This document shows positions 1 to 5,618 of a DNA stretch of 7,229 bases, in pieces. The stretch's first letter is position 1; each line of letters opens with the position of its first letter. This stretch comes from an uncultured Porphyromonadaceae bacterium (GTDB lineage: Bacteria; Bacteroidota; Bacteroidia; Bacteroidales; Muribaculaceae), in assembly GCA_947174225.1 (NCBI GenBank), contig CAMWIF010000132.1, forward strand, positions 1-7,229, in the 5' to 3' direction. Both the position numbers and the translations under genes were made by a program. The notes beneath the pieces are model-generated. The model worked only from the letters and a program-made list of their open reading frames with translations. It was not told where the DNA came from and did not search any database.

Positions 1-62
1 AAGTGCAGCGCAACAACGAGATCGGTCAGCAGAGCGGCGCCTCCTCCGCCATCCTAAAATAA
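1..62 (+). CDS. 3' end of an unrecognised protein-coding gene
   Basis: The third frame is open from the window edge to a TAA at 60-62 and ends in GQQSGASSAILK. The codons are GC-rich in the third position (cgc, aac, gag, atc, ggc, gcc, tcc), like leuC and the peptidase gene and unlike the AT-rich DNA that follows, so this is probably the tail of a resident gene. The next feature is a strong hairpin whose left arm overlaps the last codons, as expected for the end of a transcript. Only about 19 residues are visible and I do not recognise the family. Confidence 0.6.
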   Translation, partial: VQRNNEIGQQSGASSAILK

Positions 63-111
63 AAGTATCGGTCACACCTGTTTTTCTTCAGGTGTGACCG
101 ATACTTTTATT
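58..111. terminator. Bidirectional intrinsic terminator between convergent genes
   Basis: A perfect inverted repeat pairs 58-80 with 89-111 (23 bp) around an 8-nt T-rich loop (81-88). The core arm is GGTCACACCTG / CAGGTGTGACC, flanked by A-rich then T-rich outer ends, so each strand has a U-rich end to the stem. It sits between the end of the plus-strand gene (stop at 60-62) and the end of the minus-strand antitoxin gene (stop at 114-116), and so can terminate both. No long separate T run follows. Confidence 0.85.
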
Positions 112-113
112 GT

Positions 114-479
114 TCATACTCCTAACACAATAGCAGGATCAATATCTAATTCTTTACTGATTTTTCGTGCCTGTTGAAGAGTAGGTTCCTTCTTTCCGGA
201 TAGATATTCACTAATTCTTGAAGCACTGATACCCAATCTTTTTGCAAGTGCCACCTGAGAAAGCCCTAACTCATACATTCTAAGCCGTATCATCTCATTA
301 AGAGTTGGCTCTCCTATGGAATAATGCTTATCGGAATAATCAGCCACTAATCCGGATAAAAGATCCAGCTCAATACTATTCGGATCGTTAAGAGATGTGT
401 CATCCTTAACCAAAGGTAGCAATTCCTCAACTTTGGCTAAAGCCCATCTATACTGTGTTTCGTTTTCTATACAAGTCAT
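114..479 (-). CDS. higA: HigA-type antitoxin, XRE-family HTH protein
   Basis: This 121-aa protein is the antitoxin half of a type II toxin-antitoxin pair. It should bind and neutralise the HigB toxin and repress the shared promoter. Residues about 63-117 form a Cro/C1-type helix-turn-helix, with a clear SQVALAKRLGISASRISEYL core (74-93) followed by SGKKEPT, the usual end of the recognition region. The acidic N-terminal half (1-60) is typical of the HigA group with a C-terminal HTH and probably contacts the toxin. The gene follows higB after 25 nt, the toxin-first order characteristic of hig loci. It is full length, ends just before a strong terminator, and is AT-rich compared with its core neighbours, which suggests acquisition. 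The family call is firm; that it neutralises this toxin is inferred from pairing. Confidence 0.9.
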   Translation of the reverse strand: MTCIENETQYRWALAKVEELLPLVKDDTSLNDPNSIELDLLSGLVADYSDKHYSIGEPTLNEMIRLRMYELGLSQVALAKRLGISASRISEYLSGKKEPTLQQARKISKELDIDPAIVLGV

Positions 480-504
480 ATTGGTATGGTTTTATGTGGT
501 AAAA

Positions 505-798
505 CTATATGGTGGAACAATCAATCTTATCGTATTCTGTGTGAGTACCGATAAATCTTATGTATACCCATTTGATGGTAAATTTTATTACTACTACCAA
601 TCTGTGATTATTACCTTTTATATTAAATACATAATGTTGATTACCTACCGCATCCACACTATTAAAGCTCTTCTTCACATCTGCAAAGGTTTTCCAATCC
701 GCTTTTTTAACAGTCTTTACCCACGCTTTGAGAGGTATGGCTGTATCCGGATAGCGTGAAATATAGTCTTTAAGAGGTTCTTCAGTAATAATCCGCAT
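505..798 (-). CDS. higB: HigB-family toxin, RelE-like mRNA interferase
   Basis: This 97-aa protein matches the HigB_toxin family (RelE-like fold), whose characterised members cleave mRNA on the ribosome. Recognisable family features in order are MRII at the start, PLKAW (22-26), the KKADWKTFADVKKSF block (31-45), VGNQHYVFNI (51-60), GNNHRLVVVI (62-71) and the C-terminal RFIGTHTEYDKID (81-93). Length and both ends look normal, so the toxin appears intact. It is the first gene of the operon; higA starts 25 nt after its TAG. The ATG at 796-798 lies about 30 nt below a good Bacteroidetes promoter. There is no strong Shine-Dalgarno sequence, which is common in this phylum. Activity on RNA is known for the family and not visible here. 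Confidence 0.92.
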   Translation of the reverse strand: MRIITEEPLKDYISRYPDTAIPLKAWVKTVKKADWKTFADVKKSFNSVDAVGNQHYVFNIKGNNHRLVVVIKFTIKWVYIRFIGTHTEYDKIDCSTI

Positions 799-835
799 AT
801 GAGGTAGAATAAAAGTAGTACAAAGTTTATAATTG

Positions 836-867
836 CAAAATTAGGAATTATATTCCATATTTGCAAA
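836..867 (-). promoter_or_regulatory. Bacteroidetes-type promoter of higBA
   Basis: Reading the minus strand, TTTG (864-867) is followed after exactly 20 nt by TAATTTTG (836-843). This is a perfect match to the Bacteroidetes consensus TTTG-N19-21-TAnnTTTG recognised by the primary sigma factor. The transcript would start near 830, giving a leader of about 30 nt before higB. Palindromes lie on and between the two boxes, fitting autorepression by HigA. Confidence 0.75.
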
Positions 868-870
868 TAT
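844..870. promoter_or_regulatory. Candidate HigA operator palindromes
   Basis: Two adjacent inverted repeats overlap the higBA promoter. GGAAT-TAT-ATTCC (844-856) fills the spacer between the -33 and -7 boxes. ATATTTGCAAATAT (857-870) is a perfect 14-bp palindrome covering the -33 TTTG. HigA antitoxins commonly repress their own operon by binding such sites. Which palindrome is bound, if either, is inference; short palindromes are common in AT-rich DNA. Confidence 0.45.
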
Positions 871-1195
871 TATTAGAAATGTTTAGTAACTTAATAAGTA
901 ATTCGGAAAATCCCAACCCTGAAACTATCATAGTAGCAAATATACTTATCTTACATAATACTCCCGTCATAACAGCTCTCCGATAAGCCTTATGTGAATA
1001 ATCTGATAGCATTAGAGACTACTACAAATCCGTTTTAAGAAATTCTCTAAGATGGATGTGGTAGATGCCGGGATACCCACTTATACATCCAAAAACAAGC
1101 ATAAATGTATATTTCTATATGTATACATTGATAAAATCTACATTTTTGTCAATTTTACTACGTATACTTAATCAGATTTACAGATTATAAACTTT
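871..1195. other. AT-rich gap with no gene recognised
   Basis: About 325 nt upstream of higB and beyond the terminator of the cotH-side transcript show no convincing coding frame; minus-strand frames are broken by frequent stops. Visible items are a short inverted repeat ACTTA-A-TAAGT (889-899) and AATGTATA / TATACATT (1104-1111 with 1122-1129). The sequence may be decayed accessory DNA, including what followed the truncated HEPN gene, but I could not align any of it to a known family by eye. Confidence 0.5.
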
Positions 1196-1236
1196 GAAAA
1201 GGCGATGCAGAGGGAAATCCTCCACATCGCCTTTTC
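1196..1236 (-). terminator. Intrinsic terminator downstream of the nucleotidyltransferase
   Basis: GAAAAGGCGATG (1196-1207) pairs perfectly with CATCGCCTTTTC (1225-1236). A further inner pairing GAGG/CCTC (1210-1213 with 1219-1222) closes a 5-nt loop after a small internal mismatch. On the minus strand the stem ends in TTTTC followed by AAAGTTTATAA. It lies 20 nt past the stop of the HepT stub and so would end the cotH-mntA transcript. The A/T ends are symmetrical, so it could also act on the plus strand. Confidence 0.75.
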
Positions 1237-1256
1237 AATCTTTAGCTCTAAGAAAT

Positions 1257-1310
1257 CTATGCATCAAGAATATGGTTGATGCGCCATTGATCTTTAGACT
1301 CCTCTCTCAT
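1257..1310 (-). pseudogene. Truncated HepT/HEPN (DUF86) partner, N-terminal stub
   Basis: An ATG at 1308-1310, inside the last codons of the nucleotidyltransferase gene in another frame, opens a 17-codon reading frame MREESKDQWRINHILDA ending in TAG (1257-1259). HepT-like HEPN proteins (DUF86) of this pair type typically begin MRE...D..R..HILEAI and are about 110 aa, and their genes usually overlap or abut the end of the nucleotidyltransferase gene. Here only that opening helix remains. Further stops follow in the same frame and a terminator starts 20 nt later, so a single read-through would not restore it. The catalytic RX4-6H region of HEPN RNases is absent. The identification rests on a short match and on gene order, so it is moderately sure. 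Confidence 0.6.
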
Positions 1311-1605
1311 ATACTAATATCTTGTCTCTGTTTACCTCTTTTTGTGCGAAGGGTGCAAGCGAAGAGGTTGTGACGAAATCAACAGGTCGTCCTAAGAGAG
1401 TTCGAAGCTCTTCAAACATTCCGAAGAATTCCAAACCAATTTTTTTCGAAGGGTCAAGGTCTACCAAAATGTCTACGTCACTTCCTTCTTTCTCCTCTCC
1501 TCGCGAATATGAGCCAAATACCCAGGCTTTCAAAACCGGTTTGGTCTTGAAGTATTCACCAAGAAGTGCTTTTATTATATTCAGGTTCATACTTAATTCC
1601 ACCAT
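1294..1605 (-). CDS. MntA-like minimal nucleotidyltransferase
   Basis: This 103-aa protein is a small pol-beta-superfamily nucleotidyltransferase. The signature GSYSRGEEKEGSDVD is at residues 31-45 with metal-binding Asp43 and Asp45, and a third likely Asp76 in PVDFV. Length is normal for the MNT half of MNT-HEPN modules. In the characterised MntA/HepT (type VII) systems, the MNT protein adenylylates and inactivates the HEPN RNase toxin. All MNT motifs look intact here, but the partner gene is cut to a 17-codon stub, making this a probable orphan antitoxin. Its ATG directly follows the cotH stop (TAA then ATG, no gap); a second ATG at codon 6 is possible. Base composition is more AT-rich than cotH, suggesting later insertion behind it. 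Confidence 0.87.
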   Translation of the reverse strand: MVELSMNLNIIKALLGEYFKTKPVLKAWVFGSYSRGEEKEGSDVDILVDLDPSKKIGLEFFGMFEELRTLLGRPVDFVTTSSLAPFAQKEVNRDKILVYERGV

Positions 1606-4002
1606 TTACTTCACTACGAATTTATGGGTAGCTGTGCCTTGGCGCAGGATGTAGATGCCGGGGGTCAGCTGCGGAAGCTCGTCGGGTGAAGCGACAGTGC
1701 CGAGGCTACGACCTGATAAGTCGTAAAGCTCACACGGCTTCGAAGCGTCGATGTCGGCAATCACATCCTCTACACCGGCAGGATCCGGATCAGCCACTGA
1801 TGTTATCTCGACATTAAATCCCTCCGGCATCTCGATGTCAAGAACCCCGGTGTCATAAGTCTTAGTCGTGATAGTACCCCCATTCATAACCTTAACTTCC
1901 CAACCCTTGATAAGTATGCCATCTTTCTCCGCAGAATGTTTAATCACCAACCTGCGTCCCGGGAAGAACTTACCGTCGAACTCATTACCGGAAAGCTCCA
2001 CATCATTGATTATAAGCCCACACCCTAAATCTTTTCCCTTCTCTACGGTCAAAGTCACCGGTGCGTTCAGTCCAAAGAATTCCGCAAGGTGCTTATAGAA
2101 GAATGTCCAGCGTTCACGGCTCCACCTCTTCCCCCAGTTAATCTCGTCGGAATATGTAGGCCACCACGGATTAAACAGGTCACGGTGAAACTTATATTCA
2201 CTCTTCAACTCGGCATAACGCTTGTCAATACGTTCTGTTATAGCAGTGGCAGTAAGGAAGTCGCCCATATACACGGCGCAACGGTCAATAAACATATCCC
2301 TGAACTCGGGAGTGTCGAGCAGACGACGGAAAAGACGTGTTGCATCCTTCTTATTTGCCCAGTCATTACGGTTGTTGTCATACCCCTCAGTAGTAATCCA
2401 ATTGAGCGTAGGATAATTGGAACGCTCACCATACAGTCCCATACCGAAATCGGTATCCTTAGCCACCCAGCGCCATCTGCCACCGTCAGCCTGCGGACGC
2501 CACATCACGATATTGTTGCCCGGGAAGTCCTTATTGTCGAAGAATGTACCCATTATCATAAGGTTGCAGAACTCACCTGTATCCATCCATTCCTCAAACT
2601 CGGCATACGAATGGTCCTTGCCGAAATAGAACTCCTGGAAAGCCTCAAAACTGTCCATACTCCCCTCTTTAAGCTCCCACCAGTTCTCAAGCATATCAAT
2701 ATCCTCAAGTCCGTCGTAGTAGGAATAGACATAATCCTCGTTGCTGCGCGGACGGATATTCAGTATACCCTTATAAGTACCGTTTATATAGAGGATTACA
2801 GGACGCGACGGTTGCCAGTCAAGATCAACGTTCATACCCACACATTGCTGAATCACGGCGTCACGCATATACATATAGTCGAAATCATTACCGGAGTTGC
2901 GCATCTCAAACGACTTGAATTCCTCTATACCCGGAGTCTGGTCGGGGAAAAACTCGTAGTTGAATCGCTTTGTGCCGAAACGCTTGTTGGCATAAACGGC
3001 AAGCGATTTAAGCGCACTGCCTCGCGTCGCCCCACCCTTCACACGGGTCTCGCATAACTGATTTATCGCGCTCTCCTTACCTGCCTCCTCAAAATACTCC
3101 AAGTTGATAGGTCGGCGCCAGTCGTATTCATAATTGGGAGTGCCGGGTGAATAGTTACCCTGCACGTATATACCCTCCTTTTCGGAATAGAAATATTTGT
3201 CATCAGTCACTATCGACACCAACGGCAGCGTAAGCTCGCGCGGATGCTTTATATAGGAGTGCGTCGTGCTTCGCGGTGAGAGATAGCCGTCGCAGAATAT
3301 CTTCGCTCTGATCACCTTGGTAGCCATAAGCTTAAACGGCACTGTGTATTTGTAGCTCTTCTTCGTGGGTTCGCTGCCATTGAGGGTATACCTTATCTCT
3401 GCACCTTCGGGTGTGCCCTCCGGCAAACTCAACACCACCTCTACATCATCTGAAATCACACCGCCCGGCACACTGAACACCGGTTCACCGAGAATATCCT
3501 TGCAGAGTGTCCCACAGTTGGCAGCGCCGGGAGTAGGTTCAGCCTGATAGCCCCACGTGTCGTCATCCTCACTCTTTTTGCCATAAGCGATGTTCGGAGC
3601 CGGCTGCTTCTTCCAGTCCTCCACCTTATCCGTAACCTCATCGTTATGGAAAAGGTAGACACTTCCACCCTTTCCGGAGTCGAGGCGGAAACTCGTGTGC
3701 AGCCCCTTCCCTACCTTGTCGCAGTAAATCACCACAAACTCACCCGGAGCAATCGGCATGTAAGGAAGAGCATATGCCTTCTTCAGCTTATCGCTGTCGC
3801 CAAGCTTATACTCGCTCAGCACCTCTGTCTTGTCGCCGGCGTTATACAGCTCTACCCACGAATCGGGAAATTCGTTGAGATCATCCTTAATACAATCGAT
3901 GTTAGACTGCATAAGCTCATTAATCACAAGCTGAGCGGACGCCACTGAAGCTCCTCCAGCCATAGCACCCGCCAACACCGCCATCCTATAAAGTTTTTTC
4001 AT
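1606..4002 (-). CDS. Secreted CotH-kinase-family protein with lamin-tail domain and T9SS sorting tail
   Basis: This 798-aa exported protein has a modular build. Residues 1-23 are a signal peptide ending ASA before Gln24. About 24-165 resemble a lamin-tail domain (LVINELMQSN..., WVELYNAG, PGEFVVIY). About 173-250 resemble a chitobiase/hexosaminidase C-terminal-type fold (IRYTLNGSEPT). About 258-640 is the CotH kinase region, with KGGATRGSALKS (322-333), LNIRPRSNEDYV (414-425) and the metal-site-like AKDTDFGMG (514-522). About 648-735 is an unassigned beta-rich part. Residues 757-798 are a Por/T9SS tail (LYDLSGRSLG, LTPGIYILR, HKFVVK). CotH proteins are atypical protein kinases first known from Bacillus spore coats. 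In Bacteroidetes such proteins are secreted or surface-exposed with mostly unknown targets. A potential partner in secretion context is the divergent peptidase gene. Confidence 0.88.
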   Translation of the reverse strand: MKKLYRMAVLAGAMAGGASVASAQLVINELMQSNIDCIKDDLNEFPDSWVELYNAGDKTEVLSEYKLGDSDKLKKAYALPYMPIAPGEFVVIYCDKVGKGLHTSFRLDSGKGGSVYLFHNDEVTDKVEDWKKQPAPNIAYGKKSEDDDTWGYQAEPTPGAANCGTLCKDILGEPVFSVPGGVISDDVEVVLSLPEGTPEGAEIRYTLNGSEPTKKSYKYTVPFKLMATKVIRAKIFCDGYLSPRSTTHSYIKHPRELTLPLVSIVTDDKYFYSEKEGIYVQGNYSPGTPNYEYDWRRPINLEYFEEAGKESAINQLCETRVKGGATRGSALKSLAVYANKRFGTKRFNYEFFPDQTPGIEEFKSFEMRNSGNDFDYMYMRDAVIQQCVGMNVDLDWQPSRPVILYINGTYKGILNIRPRSNEDYVYSYYDGLEDIDMLENWWELKEGSMDSFEAFQEFYFGKDHSYAEFEEWMDTGEFCNLMIMGTFFDNKDFPGNNIVMWRPQADGGRWRWVAKDTDFGMGLYGERSNYPTLNWITTEGYDNNRNDWANKKDATRLFRRLLDTPEFRDMFIDRCAVYMGDFLTATAITERIDKRYAELKSEYKFHRDLFNPWWPTYSDEINWGKRWSRERWTFFYKHLAEFFGLNAPVTLTVEKGKDLGCGLIINDVELSGNEFDGKFFPGRRLVIKHSAEKDGILIKGWEVKVMNGGTITTKTYDTGVLDIEMPEGFNVEITSVADPDPAGVEDVIADIDASKPCELYDLSGRSLGTVASPDELPQLTPGIYILRQGTATHKFVVK

Positions 4003-4021
4003 AATGTCAGATTATTTCAAT

Positions 4022-4048
4022 AGTTGCAACTGGCAACAATTTCGCGAA
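4022..4048. promoter_or_regulatory. Palindromes in the cotH/peptidase divergent promoter region
   Basis: The 130-bp region between the two divergent start codons (4003-4132) contains AGTTGCAACT (4022-4031, perfect 10-bp palindrome), overlapping the inverted repeat GTTGC-N5-GCAAC (4023-4037), and TTCGCGAA (4041-4048). All lie on the cotH side, where I could not find a good promoter consensus. They could be regulator sites for cotH, but this is based on symmetry alone. Confidence 0.3.
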
Positions 4049-4070
4049 TTTAATAATTTTTTCACTAATA

Positions 4071-4103
4071 AATGTTATATCTCCCGATAATTGCTTATTT
4101 TTG
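4071..4103 (+). promoter_or_regulatory. Probable promoter of the M64 peptidase gene
   Basis: TATTTTTG at 4096-4103 is a perfect TAnnTTTG -7 box. The matching -33 position, 21 nt upstream, holds only AATG (4071-4074) instead of TTTG, so the promoter is half-consensus. Transcription would start near 4110, leaving a short leader of about 22 nt before the ATG at 4133. Confidence 0.5.
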
Positions 4104-4132
4104 CAGTAAATTAACTTAAAATTCTAACATCA

Positions 4133-5467
4133 ATGAATTTTTCCCGACTCATCGCTGCGGCAATGCTCACGGTTTCAGCCTCAGTAGCTTCCGCAGCCGA
4201 CTTCAACCAAAATTTCTGCGACAGCACACTCCGCGTTGACTATATCTTCGGCGGTGGTCCCGGCGGCGTGAAGGTCATGCTCGACAGCCAATCAAAGCAA
4301 GCCGGCTGGGCAGGCCGTCGCCACCGTCTCAATGAAGCCCCCATCGCCGGCAACGGCACCATACTCGTGACTGACCCTGCCACGGGCGATACTCTCTACC
4401 GCAACGCCTTCTCATCTCTCTTCCAAGAGTGGATATACACTCCGGAGGCAAAGGAGATTGATATGTCGTTTGAAAACTCGTTCCAAGTGCCACTCCCTAA
4501 GAAGGAGGCTGACATCACCGTGAGCATCCGCGACAACCGTCACGAAGAGATCGGACGCCTCACCCATCGTTACCGTCCTAACGACGAACTCGTGGCACTG
4601 CGCGGAACGAACCCGATGCCTCACCAATATATACATAAAGGTGGCGACCCTAAGAATGCGATAGACATAGCTATTCTTGCCGAGGGCTACCGTCCCGAGG
4701 AGATGGATTCCTTCATCAACCAAGCGTCGAGAATCGTAAATGAGATTCTCAACTATGAGCCATACGCCTCTAATAAGGATAAGTTCAATTTCGTGGCTGT
4801 TATGACCCCCTCACGTGAAAGCGGTGTGAGCATTCCCTTGAAAGGACAATGGAAAGACACAGCCTTCGAATCGCATTACAGCACGTTCTATTCCTCACGC
4901 TACCTCACCACACCGCGAGTAAAGAAACTACATCAGATGTTGGAGGGGATTCCTTACGAGCATATACTTATCGTGGTAAACACTACGGAATACGGTGGCG
5001 GCGGTATCTTCAACAATTATCAGATTGCAGCTGCCAATCACGAACTTACCCTCCCCGTAGCCGTACACGAGTTCGGGCATAGCTTCGGCGGACTTGCCGA
5101 CGAGTATTTTTATGACGGTGACGAGGGCGACACCTATCCTCTCGACATCGAGCCGTGGGAACCGAACATCACCACGATGGTTGACTTCGACTCCAAATGG
5201 AAAGATATGATCAAACCCGGCACACCTGTCCCTACACCCTGGGTAGACAAGGGTGGCACACGCGAGGAACGTATGCGTGAGGCAGCCAAGCAGAAGATTA
5301 ATCCGAATCAGGTGCTCGGAGCCTACGAAGGTGGCGGCTACAGGGCAAAAGGGATATACCGTCCTGTAGAGACCTGCCGTATGCGCGACAACTACTACCC
5401 CACCTTCTGCCCCGTGTGTGAACGCACCCTCCGCGCCCTCATCGACTTCTACACCCTCCCAAATTAA
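4133..5467 (+). CDS. Secreted zinc metallopeptidase, M64 (IgA peptidase) family
   Basis: This 444-aa exported protein belongs to peptidase family M64. A signal peptide covers residues 1-21 or 22 (hydrophobic stretch, then SVASA|AD). There is no lipobox and no T9SS tail, so release to the periplasm or another route is likely. Residues about 23-150 match the N-terminal domain seen in Bacteroides M64 proteins. The catalytic domain follows from IDIAILAEGY (177-186). The zinc motif is HEFGHSFGGLADEY (312-325), with ligands His312 and His316, catalytic Glu313 and a probable third ligand Asp323. Cys415, Cys426 and Cys429 near the C-terminus (ETCRM, FCPVC) may form a disulfide or metal site. The length is normal and the protein appears intact. 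M64 was named for an IgA protease; whether this one cuts immunoglobulin is not visible here. Confidence 0.9.
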   Translation: MNFSRLIAAAMLTVSASVASAADFNQNFCDSTLRVDYIFGGGPGGVKVMLDSQSKQAGWAGRRHRLNEAPIAGNGTILVTDPATGDTLYRNAFSSLFQEWIYTPEAKEIDMSFENSFQVPLPKKEADITVSIRDNRHEEIGRLTHRYRPNDELVALRGTNPMPHQYIHKGGDPKNAIDIAILAEGYRPEEMDSFINQASRIVNEILNYEPYASNKDKFNFVAVMTPSRESGVSIPLKGQWKDTAFESHYSTFYSSRYLTTPRVKKLHQMLEGIPYEHILIVVNTTEYGGGGIFNNYQIAAANHELTLPVAVHEFGHSFGGLADEYFYDGDEGDTYPLDIEPWEPNITTMVDFDSKWKDMIKPGTPVPTPWVDKGGTREERMREAAKQKINPNQVLGAYEGGGYRAKGIYRPVETCRMRDNYYPTFCPVCERTLRALIDFYTLPN

Positions 5468-5484
5468 ACTTTTTGCTACAAAAA

Positions 5485-5516
5485 TTTGCTTTTTAGCTGC
5501 AAACGCTATAACTTTG
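5485..5516 (+). promoter_or_regulatory. Bacteroidetes-type promoter of the leu leader and operon
   Basis: TTTG (5485-5488), a 20-nt spacer, and TAACTTTG (5509-5516) match the Bacteroidetes consensus exactly. The start of transcription would be near 5523, about 18 nt before the leader peptide ATG and about 200 nt before leuC. The terminated leader transcript would be roughly 150 nt. Confidence 0.8.
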
Positions 5517-5540
5517 CATCGTTTTTATACGCATGGCATA

Positions 5541-5618
5541 ATGAATGACATCATTAACATACGACTTACCTCCATTATTCTACTGCATAAACCGGTGGGA
5601 AGTCTTGTCTGCGCATAA
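5541..5618 (+). CDS. Ile/Leu-rich leader peptide of the leuCD operon
   Basis: This 25-codon frame starts MNDIINIRLT and ends GSLVCA before TAA. It contains five Ile (4, 5, 7, 12, 13), four Leu (9, 14, 15, 22) and two Val, with a central SIILLH run (11-16; codons TCC ATT ATT CTA CTG CAT). It begins about 18 nt after the predicted transcription start and ends 18 nt before the terminator hairpin. Its codons overlap the RNA segments of the attenuator. These are the hallmarks of a branched-chain amino acid leader peptide, whose translation senses charged tRNA-Leu/Ile, rather than of a functional protein. The upstream ATG at 5533 gives only Met-Ala-stop, its TAA overlapping the leader ATG by one base. 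Existence of the peptide is inferred and not proven. Confidence 0.75.
   Translation: MNDIINIRLTSIILLHKPVGSLVCA

Noticed and set aside
397..759. Plus-strand frame of 120 codons opposite higB and higA
   Set aside because: It is antisense to two genes with clear family motifs and has low-complexity composition.
1051..1090. Sequence resembling the T9SS-tail PGIYI coding segment of cotH
   Set aside because: The shared stretch (gtagatgccggg) is short and the surrounding frame has stops; not enough to call a decayed second T9SS protein.
821..1196. Repeated 13-mer ATTATAAACTTTG (minus 821-833, plus 1184-1196)
   Set aside because: An AT-rich 13-mer in opposite orientation in AT-rich DNA is likely chance. 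It does not fit the TAnnTTTG spacing at either site and shows no target-site duplication.
1322..1654. Plus-strand frame of 110 codons opposite the nucleotidyltransferase
   Set aside because: The minus-strand frame carries the GS...DVD catalytic signature, so this one is a shadow.
2089..3057. Plus-strand open frame of 322 codons inside the CotH gene
   Set aside because: It lies wholly antisense to a 798-aa gene with clear domains and shows no family motif; it is a shadow of the GC-rich coding strand.
5533..5541. Mini frame ATG GCA TAA directly before the leader peptide
   Set aside because: Two codons whose stop overlaps the leader ATG by one base may be chance; there is no basis to call it a functional upstream frame.
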